DNA of 64,000 nucleotides from Epiperipatus broadwayi (Eukaryota > Onychophora > Udeonychophora > Euonychophora > Peripatidae): assembly GCA_028023455.1 (NCBI GenBank), contig JAQFVV010012396.1:8098085-8162084 (forward strand), read 5' to 3'. The notes below the pieces were generated by a model, which ran no database searches, had not been told where the DNA came from, and saw only the letters and a list, made by a program, of their open reading frames with translations. Of this stretch, positions 52,350-64,000 are shown piece by piece (position 1 is the first letter of the stretch; every line of letters starts with the position of its first letter). Made by a program: the position numbers and the translations under genes.

Positions 52350-53238
52350 GTATGAACTTTAATCTATAAATTCTTATAACACTTTAAAAAGAACGTTCTA
52401 TCTAAATTATAAAAACTCTTTCAATTTTACCCTCTTATAAAAAGAAACTATCAGTCTGTGTAACTTTATCTATAATGTAAAAGAAAAAAAACTCACTTAC
52501 TTTAATTTTATAAACTACTGAAATCTTTTATGAATTAAAAGATTTCATATTTTTTTTATACTCGTTAAATGTTCGAAATTTATTCTCTTCAATCCCTACA
52601 AACTAACGGTCTTGCCTAATTTCAGTAATTTTAATATTTTGTTTAAATGCATTTTGTTATGTTTAATATGTGATAATATGCTCAGATTTTGAAACAATGA
52701 AACTAAGTAAGTAATTTATAAAGGAGATAATTGTAATCTTCACTTAGACATTTTAAAAGCCTTGTTTATTTTATTAAATCATTGTTTCGAAATTATAATA
52801 TTGGTAATAAACGAATGCGCTAACCACTCGTTGTTATCATAGTTATATATATATTGTAAAATCGTATTTTTTTTAAGATTTGCTTAACCGATCTTATATT
52901 ATAACCTTTGATATTTATTAGTTGGAAGGGGATATATATATTGTCTAGAGATGATGAAGTATATTTGCTAATGTTCATCTTAAGCCCCATCGAATATACT
53001 TTCCCTCCTTAATTAAGAATCTTTATATGCAGATTCAGGATCTTAACTAGATTATTTTTATGTAGTTTAAGCCCATTTTATTAGCATACTTATAATGCTA
53101 ATTTTAAGAACTGTTTTGAATTAGCTTGACAGATAAAAGCTATCTGTTTTAGGTGCAATTAATTAGATGCATACTTATTGCTTTTTATATATATATTGCA
53201 TGCATTGCGGGTGTGTTTTTATATAGTACACTTATATG

Positions 53239-53508
53239 TGTTACGTTTTGCTGCTTCTGACAAGGGTTCACGGTAACAAACCACCCCTTTATTTAGTTCG
53301 GGTTATGGCTATCTTCAGAACTGGGGGCGTGAGGACCCAGATTTTTCCATAAAGCCAATCCGACTTCCTGAACTTTATGTTCATATATCAATAGCAGCAA
53401 ACCGTCGGTCTCAGAGCAAACCGAGAATTTGATGCTGAAACTCTTGAAGAATCACACACTCGCACTGCAAGTTTATTTCTTTAATATTTTATATAGCGCC
53501 ATAGCGCA
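53239..53508. mobile_element. Likely solo LTR (270 bp) with TATATG duplication
   Basis: The block begins TGTTACG, a start common among Ty3/gypsy LTRs, and ends GCGCCATAGCGCA, so it has TG...CA ends. Identical TATATG flanks lie at 53233-53238 and 53509-53514. Its composition is distinctly more GC-rich than its surroundings. No internal retrotransposon sequence adjoins either side, consistent with an LTR-LTR recombination product. Orientation is uncertain; the TA-rich duplication could partly be chance. Confidence 0.6.
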
Positions 53509-54159
53509 TATATGTGGACCTAATGGTAGCCAGTTCTTTTCCTATATTAATTAATCATTCAGCTTTAGACTGGAGTTTGAATCTGGGTTATCAGATTGAA
53601 TCTGCATGATTCTGAGTTTATTTAGTTGCTCATTAATTAGTATATATAACAGTCTTTAAAACTGGCTGTACTCATCATCATCTCTACAAAGGTATCAACT
53701 TCTAACTTAAGCAAGTCAAGTTCATAAGATGAGCATATTAAATAATTAGGCATGACCTCTATAACTCACACACACACATGTATTGTAATATGTTTAAAAG
53801 GGAACAGATGTACTTGGTAACAGTCCCAACTATTGTAACATGCTTGCCTGTGTTGAATACCTTGTGAAGATTATACAATCCCTGCCATTTTGATATTTTG
53901 TGTTAGATCATTTGTTATTGTTTTAATAAATTCTTTTAAATATAAACTGTTGTATATCTTTCTTGCTCAGACTCTAGATCAAACCAAACCACAGTATCTT
54001 ATCCAATCCATAGTATTTTATCCAATCCACAGTATATTATTAAATGTCACAGTTCATACTCCAATTTCTTAATGAGTTTATATGCTATATGTGTATGTCT
54101 GGTAGTTAAGATTAATAGAGTGTTAAGTGTTATATATATCACTTATTTAGTTAGGTTAG

Positions 54160-54384
54160 TAATGACCTTAAGTCTCGTGTTTCTCCCTGTTCTATGTCGG
54201 CTCGTGGTTAAATGAGAACTGAGTGTAGCCCCAGGAATGTCACTCATAAGGTGTTAAATTTGGAGTACTGGCAGATGAGTTGGAGTTTGGTCGGATTAGA
54301 GGTCTCAACCACCTCACTACGGTCAATTTGGTATATTTTGCTTGGGCTCTGAATTTTGTTGCATGAGTGTACAAATCTGACTGT

Positions 54385-54426
<42 letters not shown>

Positions 54427-54480
54427 ACAAGATATAGCGTGGTGGATTTATACCGGTACAATATATATATATATTAGAAA
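54160..54480. repeat. GC-richer block ending in an AT palindrome
   Basis: The sequence at 54160-54380 is less AT-rich than its neighbours and has stops in all frames. It ends in TGTTAC, an AT run (54388-54422) and GTAACA, which together form a perfect hairpin. The origin is unknown; it could be part of a diverged transposon. Confidence 0.4.
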
Positions 54481-55130
54481 GGACATGAATTTAGACTTTC
54501 AATCTCTCCACAGCCATTCACTCCACTTATACTACTGATGTCTTACCTTCAAATATCAGCCTTTCAAGCTAATTGTGCATACACTTTTGCAAGTGTTAAT
54601 AATAATAAATGAATACTTTCCTCTCCAATACAAGATATAGTATTTATGCAGGAATAAAATGAATCCACTTATTCCTACAACTCAAATACTTATATATGAG
54701 CAAATCTGAAGTACTGGCAAGGAAAGCATGAGGATGGACCACTCACTTTAATCTACTATATACGATGTCTGAATGAATGATGTCGGTGAAATTGTTTAGA
54801 ATTTACTAAATGTCATTCATTCAGACATTGTATATAGTAATTTAAAGTGAGTGGTCCATCCTCATGCTTTCCTTGCCAGTACTTCAGATTTGCTCATATA
54901 TAAGCATTTGAGTTGTAGGAATAAGTGGATTCATTTTATTCCTGCATAAATACTATATCTTGTATTGGAGAGGAAAGTATTCATTTATTATTATTAACAC
55001 TTGCAAAAGCGTATGCACAATTAGCTTGAAAGGCTGATATTTGAATGTAATACAATTGTAAACATGCGCTATATAAAAATAAATGCTTATTTACTACTGA
55101 TGTCTTCTAATTACATTAAGTTTAGTATAA
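54480..55130 (-). repeat. Copy of tRNA-like family C interrupted by a younger insertion
   Basis: The left part (54490-54544) is the complement of GTATAAGATGGAGTGGATAG with CTTGAAAGTCTAA of family C. The right part (55107-55130) carries CTAATTACATTAAGTTTAGT, as seen at 34880-34905. The copy is split by the hairpin insertion at 54545-55091. Confidence 0.5.
54545..55091. mobile_element. 547-bp hairpin insertion with 15-bp target duplication
   Basis: It lies between identical copies of TACTACTGATGTCTT (54530-54544 and 55092-55106). Positions 54546-55047 form an inverted repeat with arms of about 245 bp that differ at only about five positions. The short loop is near 54790. A 44-bp tail after the right arm, GCTATATAAAAATAAATGC, lacks a left counterpart. 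The duplication length points to target-primed reverse transcription rather than a cut-and-paste transposase. I infer a head-to-head dimer of a short retroelement. There is no open frame of note. Confidence 0.8.
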
Positions 55131-55157
55131 ACAATATTCATGTATTTGAATATACAT

Positions 55158-55690
55158 ATAACCATAGATTGCAAATAATGGAGAAATAAAATTATTTTCA
55201 TTTACACTGTTCCTAAGTGGAATGTTTTGATTGCTTTCTTTTAATAAAATTATAATCTGTATCATAATAAAATTAATTTAATTTTATTTACTGTAAGCAT
55301 TATTTACAATAAGTATTATAATATTTGTTTATAAAAAAAATAACCATAGATTGCAAATAATGGACAAATAAAATTTAGTCCTAACTGGGATCTATTGATT
55401 ATTTTCTTTTAGTAAATTTATGCTCTGTTATTGTAATGAGATGAGTTGTTTTGTTTTTTTTATTGTGAGTATTCTAAGTATTACAATATTTTTATTTAAA
55501 AAATAGACAAATAATAACCATAAACTGCAAAAGAGAAATAATATAACCTATGTTTAGACTGCATAGTAGTATGAGATACTAAACTCCAAAAAAGTGGCAT
55601 TAAACTTACATTATATGAGAAAAATTTCCAAATAATTTGATTTTTGTAAAATACAGATACCCTAGTAAGGTACTGAGATAGACACCTATT
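55158..55690. repeat. Tandem repeat, ~175-182-bp unit, about three copies
   Basis: ATAACCATAGATTGCAAATA recurs at 55158, 55340 and 55514 (with changes), each followed by AAATAAAAT and a TTTTAGTAAA-like block. Copies diverge from left to right. The minus-strand frame 55759-55496 crosses the last unit and has no recognised domain. Confidence 0.7.
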
Positions 55691-56776
55691 CAGTTTATAA
55701 CATTCTATAAAATTAAGACATATAAATATATCTAGCAGCATAACATACTGCTCAGCCATTGAGAGTTAAATAGTAAATATTTTGTTACTCAAGCATATGA
55801 TTAAAAAATATATACAATTAAACAAATAATTAAAACTAGAATTTCAATACAAAATAAGTACATTTACAGAGTGGCTTTCAAAAAATGAATATTATTGAAT
55901 GACTGTAAGTCCTCCATAATTAAAGTATTAAATTTTACTTGGAAGGCAAATGGGTTAATCAATCAATAGTATACTGCAATCAAAGGATTATGCCTAATAT
56001 TCGATTTTTATAAAAATGAGATAATTTATTCTAAAATTGATACTAGAAAATAATTGATGATTGTAAAAAAATAAAAAAAATCGCTCACTCTTTAGATGAA
56101 AAAAATTAATTCAGTGGATTGCTAAAAAAATAAAAATAGGTTATAATTAGTTTTTGTGGGTATATAATAATTTTTGTTATTAATTTTGCATTATATTTCA
56201 TTCACATTTTTTTCTTTATAGTAAACATATTCACACTGACTAACTCAGATAATTTTAGATTAACTCCATTCTTTATTTGAGACTAGCTATATGCAGGTAT
56301 TTACTTGACAACTGATTTATTATTTTTCAGCTAATCTATCAGTTATGTTCGACTATCTGGTAAAATGTTTTCATTTGCTTAAAAAAATTTTAGCTACCTA
56401 AAAAAATCTTTTACGCTTATCTTCGGATTTGAACTCCATTTTTACAATTACAGGGTCTTTCACATTAATTATAAAGCGAAACTTCATTTACGTGTTAATG
56501 TATATATACACACGTGCATAAAGGCATATAGGGAGTGCGATTATATTTTTATTGCAAGTTAATTTTCTATAATCGCATTAGTTACTTTTTTTTTAATTAA
56601 TTAAAAAAAATACAAAACAAAAGTTACACTATTTATAAAATGGAAATCTCTTTGATGACGTTTGAACCGTGTTTTTATATCTTCAGGGGAGACCAAAAAA
56701 ATTTCCTCTCTATCTTTCTAACTTTCTCCAATGAGGCAAGTCTTTGTTAGCCTTGACCTTTGTTTTTCTCTAACAG

Positions 56777-56875
56777 CAAGTTAAAGCTGTATTATCGAAG
56801 GAAGATGTAAAGAGAGGAAGTTTAAATAAGGGAGGTGACAGAATTGGTCTATTGCTTTACCAAGAAGAAAGATGA
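56777..56875 (+). other. Candidate terminal exon of an unidentified gene
   Basis: A strong acceptor (CTTTGTTTTTCTCTAACAG, ending 56776) precedes a single open frame: QVKAVLSKEDVKRGSLNKGG, then DRIGLLLYQEER and stop TGA at 56873. The other two frames stop within about 30 bases. Phase 0 at the start is compatible with the island at 52183-52349. About 130 bp downstream, AATAAA (near 57000) could serve as poly(A) signal. An internal GAG|GTGACA could alternatively act as a donor. The product is not recognised. The whole 56640-57010 block has higher sequence complexity than its surroundings and might instead be a transposon. Confidence 0.3.
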
Positions 56876-57324
56876 AGCATATACTCCACAACTGGGTCAC
56901 AATCTTTAAAACCGCTCCCAAACACTTTTTTGTGGGTGTGTCTTGGCCTTGGTGTTCTCTATGCTATAAGAATGACCACAGAGTGACCCTTGAAGAAGTG
57001 AATAAACTTTTTTTTCTTTAAAAGTTATTTTTAATGTTACAGGTGAATCTCTTTTAAATGAACAGGTAAATTCAATGTACCTGTCAGGTCTTTTTTAACC
57101 CACTTTGCAGGTTAGTTCTTTGTTCTATTCTTAGAGGAAGTTTATACGGGGATAATCGAAGAAAGAAAGCAGCGAGTATGGGAAAAAAATTTAACTTCTA
57201 TTCTTAAATTATAGAGGGAACTTTTTTTTTTTTATTTATTTATAGATATTGACAAAATTAAAATAATATATTTTTTAAAAAAATCATTTTGGATTTTTTT
57301 TAATCAACAAATCATTGAAGAATG

Positions 57325-57390
57325 GCCTCATGGAATAGTGGTTAGGATGTTAAGCTGTCTTACTGTGAGATTCAAACCCGCAGTGAAATT
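57325..57390 (+). repeat. tRNA-like sequence (SINE head or tRNA pseudogene)
   Basis: GGCCTCATGGAATAGTGGTT starts a tRNA-like segment with A-box-like TAGTGGTTAGGATG and B-box-like AGATTCAAACCC. The acceptor ends do not pair well, and a C-run follows. I read it as a decayed tRNA-derived element. Confidence 0.45.
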
Positions 57391-57838
57391 TGCACTCCCC
57401 CCCCCCCAATAACAGATTTTTTTCAAGAGAATATAGAAATTTTGAGGAATCCGGGCTCAAGATAGTCTGTCTGTATTGTGTTAGTACATTAATCATAAAG
57501 GAAACTAACAAATCTAAAATAATAAAATCTTTACTACTGGTTAGATAAATGCCATGACCTGCGCACTATAATTTATCATCAGTAAAACATTAATTATAAA
57601 GTAATCAGATATAAATAAAATAGACTTCAAATAATTCATTGCAAAGCAAAGGGCTTTCCAAAACATTTTAATACAAGAAGAGGAAAGAAGTCATTACGAA
57701 ACTTGTTTATCAGATGGTCAGGGTTTGATTTATTTGTAATCCTTGTTTTATCTTTTAGTTAAAAATAGATAGATACCCATTTATTGACACCATATTGGAT
57801 GTTTATCTGTATTAACAAAGAATCAGCTACCTGAAAAC

Positions 57839-57938
57839 AGTCTTACATTGGTGGTCGAGAGGTCAACGCGACTGCCTTGCACTTGCAGGTGGTTGCCCGG
57901 GTTGCGGGTTCGCGCTATGACGCTTAAAAAAAAAAAAA
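57839..57938 (+). mobile_element. ~100-bp tRNA-like SINE with 12-bp target duplication
   Basis: Identical CTACCTGAAAAC flanks lie at 57827-57838 and 57939-57950. The body (GGTGGTCGAGAGGTCAACGC, ACTGCCTTGCA, GCGGGTTCGCG, CTATGAC, A-tail) is the same family as 15688-15796. It lacks the TCCCGGCCG after the B box, an internal deletion. The clean duplication and 13-A tail suggest insertion more recent than the surrounding repeats. Confidence 0.8.
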
Positions 57939-57959
57939 CTACCTGAAAACGATTTTTAT

Positions 57960-60740
57960 CGTAGAAAAATAAAACTATCTGAAAAAAAAAAAATTCCAAA
58001 CTTGACTAGAGTCTGATTTTTTTTTTCAAGCTTTAACACGAATAGATTCAAATCCAAGTTTTAAGTATGATAACGATTGCACTGCCATTATATTGTGAGA
58101 TTCTTATAATTAAATAATATATACTAATTTAAATGATAAATTTATTTTACTGAAATATGACTTCAGTTAATAATAAAATTATTAACTATTATTATAGTTA
58201 AGAGATTTGCTTTAATTAAACAAGAACTTGATTTTATACTAAAAATAACCATAGTAAAAAAAAAAAAATAGTAATCTATATATAATTGAAATAAAAATGA
58301 AGAACAGAAATAGTGCAAATTTTAAGTTTACAATATAAAATAAACAATTCTAAGACAATGGTATATAAAAATTATAGCATATTAATGATGTAAAAGCCAT
58401 ATTAAAATTTATGATATCTATCAAGTAGGTAAATGGGTAACAAGCAATGTAAATTTCCACAATGGTATCATGATTACCCAGAGAAAGAGAGAGAAAGTCA
58501 TTTAGATCAGTATATAAATCCCAATTCTATTATATGCATGTCAACCTAATTGTCAGAAATTATTCATTATTTTAAAAATTTTAATAACTCTATTAATTAC
58601 CATTAACTTAATGTTAGTTTATCGTGTACCGATCGAAACCATCTGCTCACTCAACAAGAGTCAAAATCCAAGCAAAAGTACATCGAATCCGATCATACTC
58701 AAGATACACAGGTCTAGAGCAATCCTGAATTCTAACCCATTTGTCTACTATTTGAGTCTCTGACCCTATGAACAACAATTCTGATGATACAGCATAATTA
58801 TTTTAATTCCAAGCCTGAAAACACAGTGGTAGAACATAAGATCAGACTGATGATGATGATCGAGATAAGAGTAGCCCAGGAATTACATTTATGACAGTTG
58901 TTTTGTTAATTATAATTATTGATTAAAAGAAAATAATAATTCAGAAAAACCAGGATTTACATGAAATATATATTTAATAAAATATTAAGAAAACGCATAT
59001 ATATGTTACAAAATGTTTCATGCTTGGGTGACATCTATTTACAAAACTTGGGGATTTCTTTTTATAAAAAAAAAAAAACCTGACATTAATTATTTAATGG
59101 ATATAATTTTGTGGAGTGTGTTATAGCTTGTGCAGGATTCATATGCCAATTTAAAGATGTTTATAGATATAATGCTGTGGATGTATAAAACAAATATAAA
59201 AGATTGTGACATGTTTGGATGATGATATAAAGAGTACTTTGAGATTTAGTAGTAAATGACTTTGTGAACAGGCAAGAAGATACAAATTTAATCATCTATT
59301 GACAATATCAAAATCATTATATATGTTTTACTGGCATTGTTTGGAAAAGACGTCTTTGGAACATATACATAAGAAACAAACCAATATGCTACACTTATGA
59401 GAATAAATAAGTTATACAATCATTAATACAAATTGATTTACATCTATGGGAATCGATAACAATTTTAAATGAAAGCAGTTTAAATCAATGAAATGAATAA
59501 TTAACATGATTGTAAATTTTACGAAATAAATCATTATGTTCAACACATCATTGTGATTAACTAAAGTTAGATGGGCAGTGAGCAAACTAATGAGAAGAGT
59601 AATGGTACTAGCATACAATAAAGAAATCTGACTATCATAGCGGTTTGGGGGATTTTATCATTTTAAAAAAATATTTGAAACTAACTTAAGGTTGGTACAT
59701 CCATGCATTCTGGTGGAACAATACTGAATTGGAGAGGTTGGGTTTGAATGTCCAGAGCCAGCTGTATGGACTTTCACAGTACAATCAAAACCTCACACCT
59801 CATATTCCACAGAAAGTAGCATATACTTCTGATTATGAAAAATTTGGAGAAAGATACTAGGTAGCTTCAGACTTTCAAAGTTCCCACATGACAATGAAAT
59901 GGAAAAGATAAAATATCATAATAAAAGAAAATGTATGCCAGCAATAGTATTAGACATGAATATAATCAATAGACATTATTTTAAAGCTTGAAATTTCTAA
60001 CCTCTGCACAGTGATCTGTTTTAATCATGAGTCATTTAACAAATTATACTGAATAATAACTGTTTTACTTATAACATTAAACCAACAAAATTATATTTAA
60101 TTTCGATTCCCATATATATATATATCAACTGCTATGATTAGCCCTCCAGGCAACAGCAAGAATGGATGATCCTAATTACAAAGTTAGTGATCATTTAAAA
60201 ATGAAATTTTAAAGACAAATTCAAAGCAGTACAGCAGCATTCATCCACAGTAAAAGATTTTAATTAAAATCCAAGAATAACAGATTTTAAATGAAACCAA
60301 ACTAGCAAGCGATTTCTATTTTAAAATAATCAAAACTTTATTGGTAGATTTTAGATGAAGTCTCCTCTTCTTTCCAAATTAAACATTTATTTCCTTTTTT
60401 TTTCCAGACTCGCAAGTTTGGGTAGTATTAGCATATTAAAAATAATAAATTATATATATACATAAAACAAAATAAGTTAAATATTTAATGGAGCCACACA
60501 AAGCTATATAACATAATTAAGCATGAAAGGGCATAGTTAGAATTACATTATACTAGTAAGGGATTACAGAGAGAGAATTTAAGTGCATACTTAACAAAAT
60601 CTTATAAATTAATATGTGAATTAAAGTACAAAGGTTTAACTACATCTTATTAGAAATTACAAAAGGAATTTAAATTAAAGGCAGCTTGACATGGAATGAG
60701 GTTACGTCAAGAACTATTGTGAATGCATGAAGATAGATCC
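57960..60740. other. AT-rich region, no gene recognised
   Basis: A slightly GC-richer patch at 58625-58800 and a degenerate tRNA-like patch near 59690-59760 (GGGTTTGAATGTCC as possible B box) are noted. Neither could be assigned. Confidence 0.35.
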
Positions 60741-60765
60741 ACTTTTAATGCTTTCAAATTTGCAG

Positions 60766-60894
60766 GCAAGTATGGCATGGCAGTCAGTTCAGCACTCAGA
60801 TGGTCATCTGGTGCAGCCAGTCAGATGGATGGAACATGACAGCAGTAAGAAGCCTCTGAGAAAAGGAGAAATGCACTGGATTTCCTCTATTTGA
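60766..60894 (+). other. Exon-like island with open frames
   Basis: An acceptor-like AATGCTTTCAAATTTGCAG ends at 60765. The following 129 bases (about half G+C) are open in one frame for 43 codons: ASMAWQSVQHSDGHLVQPVR, then WMEHDSSKKPLRKGEMHWIS and stop. The other two + frames are also open for 24-30 codons, so coding cannot be decided. It may be an exon of a coding or non-coding transcript, or an unidentified repeat. Confidence 0.25.
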
Positions 60895-60899
60895 AGTTT

Positions 60900-63800
60900 A
60901 TAGCACCGAACTTGTGTTAACTTCTTAAAATTTAACGATCTCTAAAACCACTTTCTTGAATCACTTTCTCTGAAAATTTACTGACTGACTCAAACATTTT
61001 GACAGAATTTAGTAACTATCTGACTTCTTTTGTTCTATGGGCTCTTTTATACATTTTTAATCCCCCAAGAATGCGATTTTACATGCCTGGAGCTATTCCT
61101 GTAATCTTAATTCTAATTAAGAAAATATTTAATTAGTAAAAAAAATTTTAAAGATAAGGCTTGAAATACCATTTTAGATATTTGTAAAGATTTGCAAATG
61201 AACTAACAAAAAGATTCCTCATAATTTTGATTAAATTTTTAGTTCTGATGAGTGAAAATAATCTGACTACAGATAAAGATCATTTCAGCTTATTAATTTT
61301 GAGCCTTCCCCATTTTTCTTTTTGTTTTTAAATTCCAACATTTTAATTAAAATACATATATATAAAAAAATAGTTAAAATTATATAAAGAAAATGTCTAA
61401 TTTTCAGTAATAATATTGCTAAGATTATTGCGGCTTAGATATATCCATAACATGCACACTACTGTTTTATTTTACTAAATATTTTTAATTTTGATTTTTT
61501 TGGATCATTACACATATAGTGTGTGGGTGAATGGCATGGGCCCCACAGGAAGTTACTATGGCTGGCAAAGCCTGAAGCTCAATGTGACTATACATTGACT
61601 GCTTCAATACTAATTAAATATACAATTCATAATTTTTTTAAATTTTTACCCAGTATTTCTATGGCCAAGACTGTTTGTATACTATGGCTATTAAGGACAT
61701 AAACAAATATATAATGTACTAACTAAAATTTTCATTAAGTTTTTTATTTATGATGATAATTATCAATAATTAATTTTTCAAAAGACTGATCCTACACATA
61801 AATCCAGACCATTTTCATCAAAAATTTCTATGATTTTTTCAGTTTGTAAAAAGCTTGTGGTTACATTCTTACTTTTTCTTACCTTACATATTTCATAACT
61901 ATATTTAACATGTCCTTGTAATTGCTCCATTTTTAAATGCTTTTTCCTAACTTTTTATAAAGAAATTTTTTTTAATTATTCTTTTTAATATGTCTCAGCT
62001 TTTAAAAGTGTTCTTCAAACTTATATCTTTTCTTTTTTCCTCTAAATTCATATCTACAGAATCTTTCAATCTCTTCTAATTCAACCAATCCAAAAAAAAA
62101 AAAAAAAGCATTTTACAAGCCTATTTTTTTAGCTTTAATTTCAAACAATTATAGATTAACATTTAAGACTTGTAAGAGTGTCTTAAGTTTTTAAAAGTGT
62201 AACTTTGCTTTATAAGTTTCTATACAAGTATATTTCTAAATGTTAAGCTCCCCTATTAATTTTAACTGTATTTATTATAATCCCAAAATGTAGTACAAAT
62301 TTTTATCTATCTTCTTTAGTATTCTCTTGATTGCCTTCTTTAAAAACTACCATATCATCAGCAAATCCAGCACAAAGAACACCTTCTCCTAAAATATTAA
62401 TTTACAAAAGCAACCCCCCCCCCTTATATCAACAAAATAAAAATAAAAATGTTTGTTTCTTGCTTGAAAGATGATCAATTAACATTATTAATATGCAGAC
62501 TTTTTTTTTTAATTTATGCATTTTCTATATAGAACATTTAATTAAATAAAGCAATTTATTTTATTCATGTATTATATCACTTTTTACATATATCTGTTGA
62601 AAGAAGTCTACTTAATCTTATAAAAAAAATTTGATTCATATATAGCACTATCTTTAAATCAATCTATGTTTTATATAGCAATATAATTTAGCTATACATC
62701 AAAAGATTTTAACATGATAGCATGTCTGGATCATGAGTTAAGACATAAAATATGATAACATGTTTTGTATCTTAACCCACAATAGAACAATGTGATTACA
62801 TTAAATTTTGTTTAAGCTTGGCAAAATGCTTCTGAAATATTTGAAAGATGATAATGAAGTCAGGCATCACAAGAATGCTTTTAAGTGATTTGCAAATTTC
62901 ATAATAGCAGAGAAATAATAAAAGTGGATCTATGAAGATATTAAAAATACTGTTGTAACTCATTATTCAAACATACTGGTACATTAAAACTTTGTGATAG
63001 ACAGCTGAAGTATGTCACTATTTACATGCAGTGATTGAGAGATGGCTCAGTAGGCAGATTGGAGGGAAAACCAATTACCATTTGCCTGGATATATTGTGC
63101 ATAAAAATTGCTTACTAATCATCTTATTCAATTTATGTTTTCTGTAGAAATAACATCTGATTAATGATGCAAAGTCTTTTGATTTATATATAAATTATTA
63201 CATTAAGTAATTTTTTTTTTTTGCAAATTATATTCTTTTTATTCTAAATATCAACAAAATAACATTTTTTTCTTATTAAAAGTCTTTTTAAAATCGAACA
63301 AATATTATTTTTTCTTTATCTTTCTTTATTTTGTCAGCAAAAATCCACATCAATCCAATTGCATTTCTATTATCTCTATTTAAATCTAAGCTTCTCTTCA
63401 GTCAACAAGAACAAATCCATTTAATAATACCAACAACACTTTAGTTTCCTATGAGATTAAAATTATTATTTTAAAATCCTCAAATTTTATTATAGTGAAA
63501 TACTTGGACCCTGTTCACCTTTCCAGTTAATAACAACAAAGATAGACCTGCGGATTCATTAAACCATACAACAAGAACTCTCAGGACTTAGCACAACCTC
63601 ATTTAACTTTGTATATATCCTTCCTAATTTGTACACATAATAGTTAATAAATATATTTTTGAAACAAGAAGCATAACTCATAAAGTGCGGGGGGGGGAGG
63701 AATTATCAGTCACCACTGAATCATAATCAAATTACATAATCTAATTCTCTTAATTTTATCTCCCTATGGTTGTTAAAATTTAACTGATTCTTAATTACTC

Positions 63801-64000
63801 CCTATCTTGGCTTTTACAATTTTCTTTTTATATTACAAAAACTATTTGATCTGTATTTACATCACTTTTGTCCCATAATACTGGCAAGGTTTATTATTTG
63901 CATTCTACAAATTACTTTCAAACTCTTTCCATTTATTTATATTTTTACTGCATCACTCTCATTACAGTTAATTTACTACTATTTAATAAGCAATCTATTT
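60900..64000. other. AT-rich region, no gene recognised
   Basis: A patch at 61515-61600 is less AT-rich and reads VWVNGMGPTGSYYGWQSLKL in one frame, but it is under 100 bp and without clear splice sites. C- and G-runs occur at about 62411 and 63687. Nothing else was recognised. Confidence 0.4.

Overview
The window is AT-rich (by eye about three quarters A+T) animal nuclear DNA with no intact protein-coding gene that I can recognise. It reads as a gene desert or large intron made of decayed and a few younger mobile elements, simple repeats and one nuclear copy of mitochondrial DNA (numt). The best taxonomic clue is the numt at 35.7-37.5 kb. Its nad6 fragment makes sense only in an invertebrate mitochondrial code (TGA as Trp, AGA as Ser) and ends in a TSLTSNEK motif typical of arthropod ND6. 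I therefore favour an arthropod, without being able to name the species.

Layout. 0-5 kb: an arm of a large foldback family (its mate is at 44-48 kb), a degenerate ~200-bp tandem repeat, and a ~490-bp foldback whose arms contain a tRNA-like segment. 5-9 kb: an exact 93-bp tandem duplication, then a decayed reading frame made of a Lys/Glu-rich helical part followed by 10-residue (30-bp) repeats. 11-16 kb: a tRNA-Gly(TCC)-shaped element and a ~109-bp tRNA-like SINE, both between direct repeats, and two copies of an unidentified protein segment (WCxxCTFxLxNxTRxH), a third copy of which is at 37.9 kb. 16.5-20.3 kb: foldback repeats, a MITE and a long compound trinucleotide tract. 22.2-23.1 kb: a Penelope-like element fragment with a GIY-YIG endonuclease domain, next to a tRNA-derived repeat. 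24-25.6 kb: a Tc1/mariner-type MITE with TA duplication and a 319-bp hAT-type element with a perfect 8-bp target duplication. 29.2-30.5 kb: a non-LTR retrotransposon reverse-transcriptase remnant. 33-35.3 kb: foldback clusters. 35.7-37.5 kb: numt with rrnL (-), rrnS (+) and nad6 (+) in a rearranged order. 43.8-47.8 kb: a ~4-kb near-palindrome. 48.2-48.5 kb: mariner transposase remnant. 53.2-53.5 kb: likely solo LTR. 54.5-55.1 kb: a ~98%-identical hairpin insertion with a 15-bp target duplication. 57.8 kb: another tRNA-like SINE.

Three GC-richer islands at 52.2, 56.8 and 60.8 kb begin right after good splice-acceptor sequences and have open frames. The first two are phase-compatible. They are the only hints of a host gene here and remain tentative. 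Most other stretches hold AT-rich sequence in which I see nothing. Homology calls are by eye from motifs; no search was run.
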